Counted from the stretch's first letter, positions 36,638-46,116 are shown. The stretch is 64,000 bases of DNA from Salsuginibacillus kocurii DSM 18087 (GCF_000377705.1 NZ_KB898624.1:52416-116415), one strand, 5' to 3'. Program-made: numbers and translations. The notes: generated by a model from the sequence alone, not told the origin.

Positions 36638-37366
36638 ATGGGGAAAAGAATACTTTTCTTACTCTTTCTCCCTCTTCTGTTAACAGGCTGCCTATATCCA
36701 GGGAGCGGTGCAGAGAATCAAGAAACGTATGATGATCAGCTGGCAGCTGTACAAGCTGGGGTAGATCAGTTCCAAGAAGACCAAGACATTCTGCCGCTCG
36801 CTAACCGGGATGCAGATACACCGAAATATGAACGGTACGTTATAGATTTTAGCAGACTGGTTCCCCGCTATATGCAGGAACCACCTCCAAATTCATTTGA
36901 AAATGGTGGCAGTTATCAATATGTACTGGTAGATGTAGAAGAAAATCCGGAAGTCAAGGTCCTCGATTTAACTATAATGCCTGAACTCCAACGGTTTGAG
37001 CAGGCAGTGAATAGTTATATTGCTTCTAATGGATTTGCTCCAGTAGAGGAACCGAAAGGCCATGGCATTTTCACAGTCGATGAAGAGCGTTTGGATTATG
37101 ATGGGGATATGACGGTTGAAAGCCCCTACTTTCAAACCGAGCTGCCTTTACTTATTAATGAGCAAGGTCAAGTAGTCGTCGATTATAGCCTGGATATTAA
37201 ACAAGTTATGAACGATATGGATGAAGAGCCAGACAGAGACCAAGATTTACGGGAACTGTTAATTGATGAATACCCGATTGTTCCGGCCTTTTCTGTTCCG
37301 TACAAACTAGATGAAGAAGGTGAGCCTGTCATCGACGAGCCTGAAGAGATTGGGGAAATTTCATAA
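36638..37366 (+). CDS. yphF: YphF-like lipoprotein
   Basis: 242 residues, like B. subtilis YphF. A signal peptide ends in the lipobox LLTGC (Cys18), so it should be anchored on the outer face of the membrane. The mature part is acidic and soluble, rich in beta-type segments (PKYERYVIDFSRLVPRYMQ, YVLVDVEENPEVKVLDL), and finishes with a Glu/Pro tail. No catalytic motif is seen and the function is unknown. Position immediately before spoIVA supports the name. Confidence 0.8.
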   Translation: MGKRILFLLFLPLLLTGCLYPGSGAENQETYDDQLAAVQAGVDQFQEDQDILPLANRDADTPKYERYVIDFSRLVPRYMQEPPPNSFENGGSYQYVLVDVEENPEVKVLDLTIMPELQRFEQAVNSYIASNGFAPVEEPKGHGIFTVDEERLDYDGDMTVESPYFQTELPLLINEQGQVVVDYSLDIKQVMNDMDEEPDRDQDLRELLIDEYPIVPAFSVPYKLDEEGEPVIDEPEEIGEIS

Positions 37367-37397
37367 CAAATCTAATATATATGCGGTTTATTTAATG

Positions 37398-37428
37398 AAA
37401 ACGGCCTACATTTTAGGTCGTTTTTTTA
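37398..37428 (+). terminator. Terminator of yphF
   Basis: AACGGCCTA-CATTT-TAGGTCGTT, followed by TTTTT. Confidence 0.85.
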
Positions 37429-37877
37429 TCTGGACCAGAATTCCATATAAATGAGGGGGATAAAGAGAGAGCAAGTTATTTAGTTATGTTCGCACATGTT
37501 TTTTGGTTGTTTAGAAGCTCCATCTATTCCCAGTCCGCGTCCGCCAGAGCAAATGCAAACAATGCCCCTTCCTTTTAAAAGAGCACTCTTCTTGGAGAAA
37601 GGCTAGGTTCCTCCACTCCAGCGTGAAAAAGGGCAGCTGAAGCTCTCGCACGGTAGGTTTTCCCCGAGTAGGGTAAGAAGCATTATTCGGACGTCTGCCT
37701 GTCGCAAACTGAAAGAGCCGCCCCAATATTTAAAAAAGCTGAATCCCTCCTCTACCAAAGATTTCTTACGATTCTGTTGTTCTCATTTTTTATTTCTAGT
37801 CATAATGTATGGACAACGTCATAGGTTTTAATGTGCGGCATGTTTGTGGAATCAGGTGATCAAGAGGAGGGGACGTC
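37429..37877. repeat. Gene-free stretch with decayed repeat before spoIVA
   Basis: No gene is supported. Bases about 37600-37700 contain CCACTCCAGCGTGAAAAAGG, CAGCTGAAGCTCTCGC and TCGGACGTCTGCC. The reverse complement of its core (CTTCAGCT...TTTTTCACGCTGGAG) matches the element in the aroF upstream region (GTCTTCAGCTCTC...TTTTCAGCGCTG), so the two are opposite-facing degenerate copies of one repeat. The last 130 bases should hold the mother-cell promoter of spoIVA. CATAATGT at 37801-37808 resembles a sigma-E -10, but no -35 is convincing. Confidence 0.4.
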
Positions 37878-39359
37878 TTGGAAAAGGTTGATGTCTTTAA
37901 AGATATTGCAGAGCGTACGGATGGAGATATCTATCTAGGTGTCGTAGGCGCTGTGCGAACAGGTAAGTCGACGTTTATTAAAAAATTTATGGAACTGGTA
38001 GTTTTACCGCAAATGGAAAGTGAAGCAGAACGGATGCGCACACAGGATGAATTACCACAAAGTGCAGCTGGAAAAACGATTATGACGACAGAGCCCAAGT
38101 TTGTCCCAAACCAAGCCGTAGGGTTAGAAGTTGAAGAAGGCCTTGATGTTAATGTCAGGCTTGTTGATTGTGTCGGTTATGCAGTCCCAGGGGCCAAAGG
38201 GTATGAAGATGAGAATGGACCGCGCATGATTCATACACCGTGGTATGAAGAGGCTATTCCCTTTCAGGAAGCGGCAGAAATCGGAACTCGAAAAGTAATA
38301 CAAGAACATTCAACGTTAGGTGTTGCTGTTACTTCTGATGGGACGATTGGCGACATTCCCCGCGAGGATTATACAGAGGCGGAAGAACGTGTTGTTGAAG
38401 AGTTAAAAGAAGTAGGGAAACCCTTCATTTTAATTGTAAATACGGTACGTCCTCATGACCCTGGAACAGAGTCGTTGAGAGAAGAGCTTGCTGACAAATA
38501 TGATATTCCAGTCCTTGCCATGAGTATTGAAAGTATGACCGAGCACGATATACATGCTGTACTGCGTGAAGTGCTGTATGAATTCCCTGTTCATGAAGTA
38601 AACGTGAACCTGCCCAGCTGGGTAATGGTGCTTCGGGAAGAACATTGGCTGCGTCAAGAATATGAAGAATCGGTGCGCTCCACTGTAAAAGATATTAAAC
38701 GACTGCGTGATGTGAACCGAGTGGTGCACCAATTCGCAAGCGGCTATGAATGTATAGAAGGAGCACAATTAGCAGGAATTGAAATGGGGCAAGGAATTGC
38801 TGATATCGATTTATACGCGCCGGATGATTTGTATGACCGCATCTTAAAAGAAGTCGTCGGCGTCGATATTCGCGGTAAGGACCATCTCCTGCAATTGATG
38901 CAAGAGTTTGCCCATGCGAAAGATGAATATGACCAAGTGGCCGATGCTTTGAAGATGGTCAAGCAAACTGGCTATGGTATAGCAGCTCCAACGATTACAG
39001 ATATGAGTCTCGATGAGCCGGAAATTATTAAACAAGGCTCAAGGTTTGGTGTGCGCTTAAAAGCTGTAGCCCCTTCCATTCACATGATTAAAGTGGATGT
39101 AGAATCAGAATTTGCTCCGATTATTGGTACTGAAAAACAGAGTGAAGAGCTTGTCCGTTATTTGATGCAGGACTTTGAAGAGAATCCGTTGTCAATTTGG
39201 GAATCGGACATTTTTGGCCGTTCGTTAAATTCTATTGTGCGCGAAGGTATACAGGCTAAGTTATCGCTTATGCCGGAAAATGCCCGTTACAAGCTTAAAG
39301 AAACACTAGAGCGGATGATAAACGAAGGGTCGGGCGGTCTTATTGCCATTATTTTATAA
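37878..39359 (+). CDS. spoIVA: Stage IV sporulation protein A, coat morphogenetic ATPase
   Basis: 493 residues from TTG 37878 with GAGGAGGGG upstream. The N-terminal TRAFAC-type ATPase has Walker A GAVRTGKST near residue 25 and the Walker B-like VRLVDCVGYAVPGAKGYED; a C-terminal domain ends in the short hydrophobic GGLIAIIL used for polymerisation and anchoring. SpoIVA polymerises with ATP on the outer forespore membrane and is the base layer of the coat. Length matches B. subtilis (492). Monocistronic. Confidence 0.97.
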   Translation: MEKVDVFKDIAERTDGDIYLGVVGAVRTGKSTFIKKFMELVVLPQMESEAERMRTQDELPQSAAGKTIMTTEPKFVPNQAVGLEVEEGLDVNVRLVDCVGYAVPGAKGYEDENGPRMIHTPWYEEAIPFQEAAEIGTRKVIQEHSTLGVAVTSDGTIGDIPREDYTEAEERVVEELKEVGKPFILIVNTVRPHDPGTESLREELADKYDIPVLAMSIESMTEHDIHAVLREVLYEFPVHEVNVNLPSWVMVLREEHWLRQEYEESVRSTVKDIKRLRDVNRVVHQFASGYECIEGAQLAGIEMGQGIADIDLYAPDDLYDRILKEVVGVDIRGKDHLLQLMQEFAHAKDEYDQVADALKMVKQTGYGIAAPTITDMSLDEPEIIKQGSRFGVRLKAVAPSIHMIKVDVESEFAPIIGTEKQSEELVRYLMQDFEENPLSIWESDIFGRSLNSIVREGIQAKLSLMPENARYKLKETLERMINEGSGGLIAIIL

Positions 39360-39386
39360 CCTCCTCCGCGGGGGTTTTATTTTTTG
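39358..39386 (+). terminator. Terminator of spoIVA
   Basis: CCTCC and GGGGG close a small hairpin directly after the stop codon, followed by TTTTATTTTTT. Confidence 0.7.
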
Positions 39387-39432
39387 GCTTGATGGTATGA
39401 TTAATCTGGTAGCAGAAGATTAATAAAAGGAA

Positions 39433-39475
39433 AAACTTAGGGGCCATAAATGGGTGGCTGCTAAGTTTTTTTTAT
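39433..39475 (+). terminator. Second hairpin terminator between spoIVA and folE
   Basis: AACTTAG and CTAAGTT enclose a GGCC...GTGGC inner region and are followed by eight T. Only about 45 bases separate it from the spoIVA terminator, so it ends no visible gene. It may be what is left of a missing hbs transcription unit. Confidence 0.65.
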
Positions 39476-39491
39476 TTCTTCCTCCTTTCTT

Positions 39492-39521
39492 TTGCTTTAT
39501 ACAAAGTGGCTGTGCTAAAAT
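39492..39521 (+). promoter_or_regulatory. Sigma-A promoter of folE-mtrB
   Basis: TTGCTT (39492-39497), an 18-base spacer and TAAAAT (39516-39521) preceded by TGC (extended -10). Confidence 0.55.
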
Positions 39522-39561
39522 TTTGTCGACTGATTTATCGTGGAAACGGAGGATGAAGCCA

Positions 39562-40131
39562 TTGAGTAGCTTTGATCATAAAAAAATTGAAGAAGCAGTT
39601 CGGTTAATTTTAGAAGGGGTAGGGGAAGACCCGGACCGCGAAGGCCTGCTCGATACCCCTAAACGTGTCGCCAAAATGTACGAAGAAGTTTTTTCAGGAT
39701 TGAATGAAGACCCTGAGGAGCATTTAAATACTGTGTTTGGCGAAGACCATGAAGAATTGGTGCTGGTTAAAGATATCCCCTTTTATTCTATGTGTGAGCA
39801 TCATCTGGTACCGTTCTTTGGGAAAGCCCATGTCGGTTACATCCCAAAAGGTGGTCATGTAACAGGTCTTAGCAAGCTTGCCCGCACGGTAGAAACGGTT
39901 ACCCGCCGCCCGCAGCTGCAGGAAAGAATTACTTCTACGATCGCGAACACGCTTGTTGATATTTTACACCCTCACGGGGTGATGATTGTAGTAGAAGCTG
40001 AGCATATGTGCATGACTATGAGAGGGATAAAGAAACCTGGAGCTATGACAGTGACGTCAGCCGTAAGAGGCACTTTTGAAAGTGACGCTGCGGCTCGCTC
40101 AGAAGTTTTATCCTTGATTGAGAAACAGTAA
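39562..40131 (+). CDS. folE: GTP cyclohydrolase I
   Basis: 189 residues from TTG 39562, with CGGAGG eight bases before; ATG 39553 overlaps that site and is rejected. It has the zinc and catalytic sites [19 protein letters not shown] and [11 protein letters not shown], with [10 protein letters not shown]. It converts GTP to dihydroneopterin triphosphate, the first step of folate synthesis. The gene is called mtrA in B. subtilis because it precedes mtrB, and that pairing is kept here (29 bases apart). Confidence 0.97.
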   Translation: MSSFDHKKIEEAVRLILEGVGEDPDREGLLDTPKRVAKMYEEVFSGLNEDPEEHLNTVFGEDHEELVLVKDIPFYSMCEHHLVPFFGKAHVGYIPKGGHVTGLSKLARTVETVTRRPQLQERITSTIANTLVDILHPHGVMIVVEAEHMCMTMRGIKKPGAMTVTSAVRGTFESDAAARSEVLSLIEKQ

Positions 40132-40160
40132 AGAGAGTAGCAGAGGAGAGGAGACTTAGC

Positions 40161-40379
40161 ATGAGTGCAGACCAAGACTTTTTTGTAATCAAAGCAAAAG
40201 AAGACGGTGTTAATGTGATTGGGTTAACAAGGGGAACAGACACGCGTTTTCATCATTCAGAGAAGCTAGATAAAGGTGAAGTCATGATTGCCCAGTTCAC
40301 AGAACATACCTCAGCGGTGAAAGTACGAGGAAATGCAGTTATTCAGACCAGTCATGGGGAAGTAAACACAGAAGATTAA
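40161..40379 (+). CDS. mtrB: trp RNA-binding attenuation protein (TRAP)
   Basis: 72 residues. Nearly every functional residue of B. subtilis TRAP is present: Lys35, Lys54 and Arg56 (the RNA-contact Lys37, Lys56, Arg58) and the tryptophan-pocket loop LTRGTDT. Eleven subunits form a ring that wraps (G/U)AG repeats when tryptophan is bound. Its target is visible in this window as the trpE leader at 50293-50381. Co-transcription with folE is the same as in B. subtilis. Confidence 0.97.
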   Translation: MSADQDFFVIKAKEDGVNVIGLTRGTDTRFHHSEKLDKGEVMIAQFTEHTSAVKVRGNAVIQTSHGEVNTED

Positions 40380-40505
40380 CGTGTCCAGCAAGAATGCAAT
40401 CCGAGGGGAAAATGTACCCGCCAAAAGCGAACCGTATGAGCCATCAGCAGAAGGGAACCAGGTGCATGCAGCTAAGCGCTTGAGAAATGGTGGTAAGGCT
40501 CAAAG

Positions 40506-40537
40506 AGGAGCTTCCCATTTATGGGCGAGCTCCTTTC
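40506..40537 (+). terminator. Terminator of folE-mtrB
   Basis: AGGAGCT..CCCAT-TT-ATGGG..AGCTCCT folds as a long hairpin, followed by TT. It lies 125 bases after the mtrB stop; the bases between (40380-40505) hold no gene. Confidence 0.7.
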
Positions 40538-40601
40538 ATCTGTGAAACAAACTCAAAAATGTTCGAAAGTCTACATATTTCGGCCTGTATCTATCCTGTG
40601 A

Positions 40602-40607
40602 TATAAT
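40602..40607 (+). promoter_or_regulatory. -10 element of the hepS operon
   Basis: A consensus TATAAT lies 66 bases before hepS. The -35 region (TTCGGC, 17 bases upstream) is poor. Confidence 0.45.
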
Positions 40608-40672
40608 ATGTAATGATCTTACGTGTAATGAGAAAGTGAAGACTTATGCCATTTGTTTGGAGGCAAGTGAAG

Positions 40673-41455
40673 ATGTCAAATGAAGAAAGTGTTTTCGAGC
40701 ACTTGTCAGAGATAGAAGACCAGTTTCGATCGTTGTGCCATCATCCATATGTAGCAAGGCATATTGAAGAACCTGAAGCAGATCGCGACCACATTATTTT
40801 TTTAGCAGATATCATTCAAACGCCGAGCATGGATTATAAGGAGAAAGAAGAACGTATTTTGTCGGCCTTGCTCGTTCAAGCTGCCTTGGATAGTCATGAA
40901 CAAGTCGAATTAACTGCTGCTACTACTGATCAAATGAGAAAGAACCGACAGCTTACAGTTTTGGCAGGCGATTATTTTAGCAGCTTGTATTTTCACTTTT
41001 TAGCTAAATTAAAAGACACAAGAGTCGTGCGGGTTTTTAGTCATTCCATTCAGCGTATTAACGAACAAAAAATGCGCCTCCATCAAAAGGAAGATGTAAC
41101 ATTGAACGGGCTAGTAAACTGTATAAAAGAAACAGAAGCAGGTCTGCTCGTTAACCTGTCGCATTATTACGATCGTGAATCGATTGGTTGTTTGGCTTCT
41201 TTATATTTTGGCTTAAAGAAAGTAAAAGAAACGAAGAAAATGAAAAGAACCGGCGAAAGCTCTCCCCTTCTTGAGGCAGTGACCTCCAGGGATGAAGCAG
41301 CTAAGGAAAGCCCTACCTTACTGCAACTTGAGGAACGTTTTGAAAAGGATTTAGAAGAAATGGTAATAAAGCATCAGTTCTTGCTCTCTCCCATTTTAAA
41401 GCAACGAATTGAGAATATATTAAACGGAGAAAGCCCGCTGATTGAGAAAGGGTGA
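40673..41455 (+). CDS. hepS: Heptaprenyl diphosphate synthase, component I
   Basis: 260 residues from ATG 40673, nine bases after GGAGG; an ATG nine codons earlier lacks a site. HepS is the small, non-catalytic, helical subunit that sets product length of the heterodimer with HepT. Family marks seen: [21 protein letters not shown] and the ending [11 protein letters not shown]. Its order hepS-menG-...-hepT follows B. subtilis, with three menaquinone genes inserted. It overlaps nothing; menG begins eight bases later. Confidence 0.88.
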   Translation: MSNEESVFEHLSEIEDQFRSLCHHPYVARHIEEPEADRDHIIFLADIIQTPSMDYKEKEERILSALLVQAALDSHEQVELTAATTDQMRKNRQLTVLAGDYFSSLYFHFLAKLKDTRVVRVFSHSIQRINEQKMRLHQKEDVTLNGLVNCIKETEAGLLVNLSHYYDRESIGCLASLYFGLKKVKETKKMKRTGESSPLLEAVTSRDEAAKESPTLLQLEERFEKDLEEMVIKHQFLLSPILKQRIENILNGESPLIEKG

Positions 41456-41462
41456 GAGGGAC

Positions 41463-42176
41463 ATGCTTACCAAAAAAGAAGAGCGCGTACACCGTGTGTT
41501 TGAATCGATTTCAACAAGATATGATTCCATGAACAGCATCATCAGCTTTAACCGTCATAAAGCGTGGCGAAAGCATACGACAAAGCACATGAATTTTAAA
41601 CAAGGCCAAGCTGCACTTGATGTGTGTTGTGGGACTGGTGATTGGACATTAGCCCTGGCAAATATGGCTGGACCAACCGGGCGTGTCACAGGGCTCGATT
41701 TCTCCGAAAATATGCTTGAGGTTGGACGCGAAAAAATCAAGGCGGCAGAAATGGAGAACGTTGAAATGATCGCTGGGAATGCCATGGAACTTCCATTTGA
41801 GAATGATTCTTTTGAGGCTGTTACGATCGGCTTCGGTCTTCGGAATGTGCCGGATCGCAAGCAAGTATTAAAAGAGATGTACCGCGTCTTGAAGCCCGGG
41901 GGCGAACTAGTGTGTCTGGAAACCTCACACCCAGAAGGAAGGCTTTTTAAGCCTCTCTATTATTTTTATTTCAAGCGTATTATGCCGATTTTTGGGAAAA
42001 TATTTGCTAAAAGTTATGAAGAATACAGCTGGTTGCAAGAGTCAACAATGACCTTTCCAACGAAAGCTGAGCTGGCAGCAGAATTAAAGAGTGCTGGTTA
42101 TGAAGAAATAAGATGGTTTTCTTATTCGCAAGGGGTGGCAGCCACACATATAGGATATAAGCCAATCGAAGAATAG
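41463..42176 (+). CDS. menG: Demethylmenaquinone methyltransferase
   Basis: 237 residues from ATG 41463 (GAGAGGG upstream). Class I SAM-dependent methyltransferase of the UbiE/MenG family: start [21 protein letters not shown] motif [14 protein letters not shown] near residue 50, and [10 protein letters not shown] near 125. It adds the final methyl group to demethylmenaquinone, the last step shared by the classical and futalosine menaquinone routes. Confidence 0.96.
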   Translation: MLTKKEERVHRVFESISTRYDSMNSIISFNRHKAWRKHTTKHMNFKQGQAALDVCCGTGDWTLALANMAGPTGRVTGLDFSENMLEVGREKIKAAEMENVEMIAGNAMELPFENDSFEAVTIGFGLRNVPDRKQVLKEMYRVLKPGGELVCLETSHPEGRLFKPLYYFYFKRIMPIFGKIFAKSYEEYSWLQESTMTFPTKAELAAELKSAGYEEIRWFSYSQGVAATHIGYKPIEE

Positions 42177-42203
42177 GTGTTACAACTGGGAGTTGAACGA
42201 ACG

Positions 42204-43067
42204 GTGTTAAACAAACTAAAAATCATTTTAGAAATGATTAAATTTGAACATACAGTATTTGCTTTGCCTTTTGCATACTTAGGGGCACTTTTAGGAAGTT
42301 TGACGGTGAATGGCACTTGGCCGCCGCTTATGGACTGGGTATGGATCACCCTTGCTATGGTCGGGGCGAGAAGTGCAGCGATGAGTTTGAACCGAGTCAT
42401 TGATGCTCGAATTGATAAAGTTAACCCACGGACTGCAGAAAGAGCGATTCCAGCTGGTTTGATTTCAAAAGTTGAAACGACTGCTTTTATAATCGGTTCA
42501 TTTTTGCTGCTGTTTATTTCTGCATTTCAGCTTAACAGCCTGGCAGTTAGTTTGCTGCCTTTAGCCGTGTTCTTTTTAGTTATTTATTCATATACGAAAC
42601 GATTCACCTGGGCTTGTCATCTTGTCTTAGGCATAACAATAGCAATCGCACCGCTTGGAGGTTGGGTAGGTACTACCGGCGGTTTACATCTAGAAGCATT
42701 TTTACTTTTTATCGGGGTGGCTTTTTGGACAGCCGGTTTTGATGTGATTTATGCTACGCAGGATGCTGAACATGACCGTGCAGTTGGTTTATATTCGATT
42801 CCTAGCAGGTTTGGAATACCAAATGCATTGTGGATTGCTAAAGCTTTTCATATCATAACATTTGTGGCACTAGTGTCTTTAGCCCTTCTTTCTCCATTGG
42901 GGTGGTTATTTTTGGCAGGTGTGGTAATTGCAGGAGCAATTATGGTTTATGAACACTCGTTGGTAGCTCCAGATGATCTTTCAAAAGTGAATGTCGCGTT
43001 TTTTACAATGAACGGCATCATGAGTGTAAGTATGTTCTTGTTTACGATTGGAGACGTGCTTGTATGA
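42204..43067 (+). CDS. mqnP: UbiA-family prenyltransferase, probably MqnP
   Basis: 287 residues from GTG 42204; a GTG at 42177 directly after the menG stop is the alternative. About eight membrane helices with the two aspartate-rich substrate motifs of the UbiA family: NRVIDARIDKVNPRTAERAIP near 65 and DVIYATQDAEHDRAVGLYSIPSRFG near 180. In this setting, beside mqnA and ubiX, it is best read as the enzyme that attaches the prenyl chain to 1,4-dihydroxy-6-naphthoate (MqnP) in the futalosine pathway, rather than MenA. The call of MqnP over other UbiA proteins is inference from context. Confidence 0.86.
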   Translation: MLNKLKIILEMIKFEHTVFALPFAYLGALLGSLTVNGTWPPLMDWVWITLAMVGARSAAMSLNRVIDARIDKVNPRTAERAIPAGLISKVETTAFIIGSFLLLFISAFQLNSLAVSLLPLAVFFLVIYSYTKRFTWACHLVLGITIAIAPLGGWVGTTGGLHLEAFLLFIGVAFWTAGFDVIYATQDAEHDRAVGLYSIPSRFGIPNALWIAKAFHIITFVALVSLALLSPLGWLFLAGVVIAGAIMVYEHSLVAPDDLSKVNVAFFTMNGIMSVSMFLFTIGDVLV

Positions 43068-43669
43068 CGGAGGAAACAAAGATTTACTCGGTAGGAATTA
43101 CAGGGGCAAGCGGTGCGATTTATGGCGTGCGTTTGACAGAAGAACTGCTTGAGCTTGGTTATACAGTACATCTTTTAATCACGGGTGCCGGCTGGCAAGT
43201 GTTTAGGGAAGAGTTAAACATGGATATTAATCAGCCCGAGCTGTGTATTAGCACGTTATTTCCAGAGCGCAATGGAACGTTGTACGTGCATGGTTTACAA
43301 GAGTTCACAGCTCCCGTCGCGAGCGGTTCTTATCGAAATGATGGCATGGTTGTTATTCCATGTTCCATGGGAACGTTATCAAAAATCGCCCACAGCCATT
43401 CCGGCAGTCTAGTCGAACGAACAGCTGATGTGATGTTAAAAGAAAAACGCCCACTCATTCTTGTGCCGCGCGAGACACCGCTGCATCGTATCCATTTAGA
43501 GAATATGCTTCGGGTCAGTGATGCAGGTGGTTCGATTGTTCCAGCCATGCCGGGTTATTATCATCACCCACAGACAATGGATGATCTTGTTAACTTTGTA
43601 GTAGGGAAAGTACTTGATCATATGAACGTGCCACACCAGCTCTTTACCCGATGGGGGGATCAATCGTGA
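43064..43669 (+). CDS. ubiX: Flavin prenyltransferase UbiX
   Basis: 201 residues, overlapping the upstream gene by four bases. Flavodoxin-like motif GASGAIYGVRLTEEL at the N-terminus, the family's VVIPCSMGTLSKIAHSHSGSL and LVPRETPLHRIHLENML. It makes prenylated FMN, the cofactor of UbiD-type decarboxylases. In the futalosine route the prenylated naphthoate is decarboxylated by such an enzyme, which explains the location. The UbiD partner is not in this window. Confidence 0.94.
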   Translation: MTEETKIYSVGITGASGAIYGVRLTEELLELGYTVHLLITGAGWQVFREELNMDINQPELCISTLFPERNGTLYVHGLQEFTAPVASGSYRNDGMVVIPCSMGTLSKIAHSHSGSLVERTADVMLKEKRPLILVPRETPLHRIHLENMLRVSDAGGSIVPAMPGYYHHPQTMDDLVNFVVGKVLDHMNVPHQLFTRWGDQS

Positions 43670-44529
43670 GTATTGTAATCGGTGAAATTTCTTACACAAA
43701 CACGCTGCCTTTTTTCCATTATCTTGACCGTGATCGTCTGGAAAGGATCGGCTGCTCTTTTGTACCGAGCATTCCCTCCATGTTAAATGAAAGTATGAGA
43801 AAAGGGACGATTGACGCTGGAGCGATTTCTTCTTTTGCATATGCCCGCTCACCTGAGAAGTTTTGGTTAATGCCGGATGTTTCTGTTTCATCGCATGGCC
43901 AAGTGTCTTCGATCCTGTTTTTTTCTCATGTTCGAGTTGAAGAGCTGGAAGGAAAGAACGTTGCGCTTACTACGAGTTCAGCAACATCCGTTCATTTGCT
44001 TCGTATTTTACTTAGTCAGCGCTTTGGCTTAAAAGATATTACGTATACTCCGGTCTTTCCTGACTTTGAAAACATGAAAGCAAACTTTGATGCGTTTCTT
44101 TTAATCGGTGACGATGCTATTCATTCTGCTTGGGAAGGGGACACCGGCTCCTTGTATATTTATGATTTAGGCAGCTGGTGGTACGAATGGAGTAAAAAGG
44201 CAATGACCTACGCGGTATTTGCTATTCGCTCCGAAGCTGTAAAACAAAGCCCTGAAGCAGTTGAAGCATTTTATGAAGAGGTGCTGACAAGCTATCAAAA
44301 AGCAAGCAGTGACAGCTTTCGCGCACTTAGCCAGGATGTTAGCAGAGCTCATGGGGGTACTGAAGAATTTTGGAAGAAGTATTTTAATCAATTGACGTTT
44401 GCATTTGGCCCAGAAGAACGGATCGGGCTGCTTAAATATTATCAAGCTGCTTTCGAAGAAGCTTACATTCCGAAGGCTGTACAGGAACTTGCCATTATTG
44501 ATTTTGATGGTCAACATTCGTTAAGTTAA
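43666..44529 (+). CDS. mqnA: Chorismate dehydratase (futalosine pathway)
   Basis: 287 residues from GTG 43666, overlapping the ubiX stop and preceded by GGGGGG. Periplasmic-binding-like fold seen as IGEISYTNTLPFFHYL (start), AGAISSFAYA, LTTSSATSVHLLRILL and LLIGDDAI near residue 150. It removes water from chorismate to give 3-enolpyruvyl-benzoate, the first step of the futalosine menaquinone pathway. It draws chorismate from the aro genes 4 kb downstream. Classical men genes are not in the window. Confidence 0.9.
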   Translation: MSIVIGEISYTNTLPFFHYLDRDRLERIGCSFVPSIPSMLNESMRKGTIDAGAISSFAYARSPEKFWLMPDVSVSSHGQVSSILFFSHVRVEELEGKNVALTTSSATSVHLLRILLSQRFGLKDITYTPVFPDFENMKANFDAFLLIGDDAIHSAWEGDTGSLYIYDLGSWWYEWSKKAMTYAVFAIRSEAVKQSPEAVEAFYEEVLTSYQKASSDSFRALSQDVSRAHGGTEEFWKKYFNQLTFAFGPEERIGLLKYYQAAFEEAYIPKAVQELAIIDFDGQHSLS

Positions 44530-44540
44530 GGGTGGTCAGC

Positions 44541-45512
44541 ATGAAGTTAGCCGATTTATACCTCTATTTACAATCAGATATCCAAAAAATAGAAAAAGAA
44601 CTTGAGCGCTCGGTGCAGGCTGATCATCCTGTTCTACGTGATGCTTCTGTGAACTTGCTTAAAGCAGGCGGCAAACGGATTAGACCTGTTTTTGTTCTGC
44701 TTGCTGCTCAGTTTGGGGACTATGATATACATCGTATTAAGCATATCGCTGTGCCGCTTGAATTAATTCATATGGCGTCGCTAGTACATGACGATGTGAT
44801 TGATGATTCCAAGTTAAGACGTGGCCGCGAGACGATTAAATCAAAATATGATAATCGGGTAGCAATGTATACAGGTGATTACATTTTTGCTAAAGCAGTC
44901 GAGCAAACTGCTTATTTTGATGATCCAGATATTCATTTTGTCATCTCGCACGCGATTATGGAAATGTGCATTGGCGAAATTGAACAAATCCGCGATCAAT
45001 ATAGCTGGAACCAAAATTTGCGTATGTATTTACGAAGAATCAAACGCAAAACAGCTCTTTTGATAGCTGTGAGCTGCCAACTTGGTGCAATGGCTGCAGG
45101 AGCTTCAAAACACGAACAACGTTTGCTTTATGATTTTGGGTATAACGTGGGCATGGCTTTTCAAATTACTGATGATATTTTAGATTTTATCGGTACAGAA
45201 GAGGAATTGGGTAAACCGGCTGGTGGAGATCTGCTGCAAGGGAATGTTACTATTCCTGCGTTATATGCAATGCATGAAAAGCCAGACATCTTTACTCAAA
45301 TTCATGAAACATTTGCAGACGACGTACCTGATCACGACCAATTAGGACAGTTACTTGCAGCTGTCAATGAAAGTGGGGGCATTCCATTTGCAAAAAGTCT
45401 GAGTGATCGGTACTTAAATCGAGCTTACCATGCACTCGAAAAGCTTCCTGAAAGTGAAGCACGCATGTCTCTTACTAATATTGCCCGCTACATTGGAAAA
45501 CGTAATCATTAA
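44541..45512 (+). CDS. hepT: Heptaprenyl diphosphate synthase, component II
   Basis: 323 residues from ATG 44541 (GGTGG upstream). Catalytic polyprenyl synthase subunit with both aspartate motifs: VHDDVIDDSKLRRGRET near residue 80 and FQITDDILDFIGTEEELGKPAGGDL near 210. With HepS it makes the C35 chain for menaquinone-7. The operon thus provides the chain (hepS/hepT), its attachment (mqnP) and ring modification (ubiX, mqnA, menG). Confidence 0.95.
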   Translation: MKLADLYLYLQSDIQKIEKELERSVQADHPVLRDASVNLLKAGGKRIRPVFVLLAAQFGDYDIHRIKHIAVPLELIHMASLVHDDVIDDSKLRRGRETIKSKYDNRVAMYTGDYIFAKAVEQTAYFDDPDIHFVISHAIMEMCIGEIEQIRDQYSWNQNLRMYLRRIKRKTALLIAVSCQLGAMAAGASKHEQRLLYDFGYNVGMAFQITDDILDFIGTEEELGKPAGGDLLQGNVTIPALYAMHEKPDIFTQIHETFADDVPDHDQLGQLLAAVNESGGIPFAKSLSDRYLNRAYHALEKLPESEARMSLTNIARYIGKRNH

Positions 45513-45600
45513 AAGAGAAGAAGTGGCTGTTAGGCGCTTTTCTCTTTCCACTTTTACGTAAGCGGTTGCAATCATCTGAAAAGCGGGATTTCTATTAACA

Positions 45601-45629
45601 TTGTAACTTTTGATAAGATTTGGTATAAT
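45601..45629 (+). promoter_or_regulatory. Sigma-A promoter of ndk
   Basis: TTGTAA, 17 bases, TATAAT. It lies 41 bases before the ndk ATG. Confidence 0.75.
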
Positions 45630-45669
45630 CATAAAGGTTTGCACAATACATAGAAAGAAGGTTATTTGG

Positions 45670-46113
45670 ATGGAACAAACATTTGTGATGGTGAAACCAG
45701 ATGGTGTACAACGCAATTTAGTAGGCGAAATTGTTTCCCGCTTTGAAAAGAAAGGATTCACCCTAAAGGGAGCTAAATTAATGCAGATCCCGCAAAGCTT
45801 GGCAGAAGAGCATTATGGCGAACATAAAGACAAGCCTTTCTTCGGTGAATTGGTTGGTTTTATAACTTCTGGTCCAGTTTTTGCTATGGTGTGGGAAGGT
45901 GAGGACGTCATCACAACGGCCCGGACAATGATGGGGAAAACAAACCCGGTAGAAGCTGCACCTGGCACTATCCGTGGAGACTACGGTGTTCAGGTAGCTA
46001 AAAATGTTATTCACGGCTCTGATTCTAGCGACAGTGCAAAACGTGAAATTGAACTCTTTTTTAATACAGATGATTTGCTTGATTACAACAAGGATGTCAG
46101 TCAGTGGGTATAA
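45670..46113 (+). CDS. ndk: Nucleoside diphosphate kinase
   Basis: 147 residues from ATG 45670 with GAAGG upstream. Start [16 protein letters not shown], active-site His in NVIHGSDS near residue 115, and the ending CDQW-like SQWV. It transfers phosphate between nucleoside triphosphates and diphosphates. Monocistronic, with its own promoter and terminator, in the B. subtilis order hepT-ndk-cheR. Confidence 0.97.
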   Translation: MEQTFVMVKPDGVQRNLVGEIVSRFEKKGFTLKGAKLMQIPQSLAEEHYGEHKDKPFFGELVGFITSGPVFAMVWEGEDVITTARTMMGKTNPVEAAPGTIRGDYGVQVAKNVIHGSDSSDSAKREIELFFNTDDLLDYNKDVSQWV

Positions 46114-46116
46114 TTC

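Noticed and set aside
37511..37726. Minus-strand open frame of 71 codons before spoIVA
   Set aside because: Falls on the degenerate repeat; no start signal and no recognisable protein pattern.
39386..39433. Remnant of an hbs coding sequence
   Set aside because: Only about 45 bases remain between the two terminators and no HU-like residues can be read in any frame.
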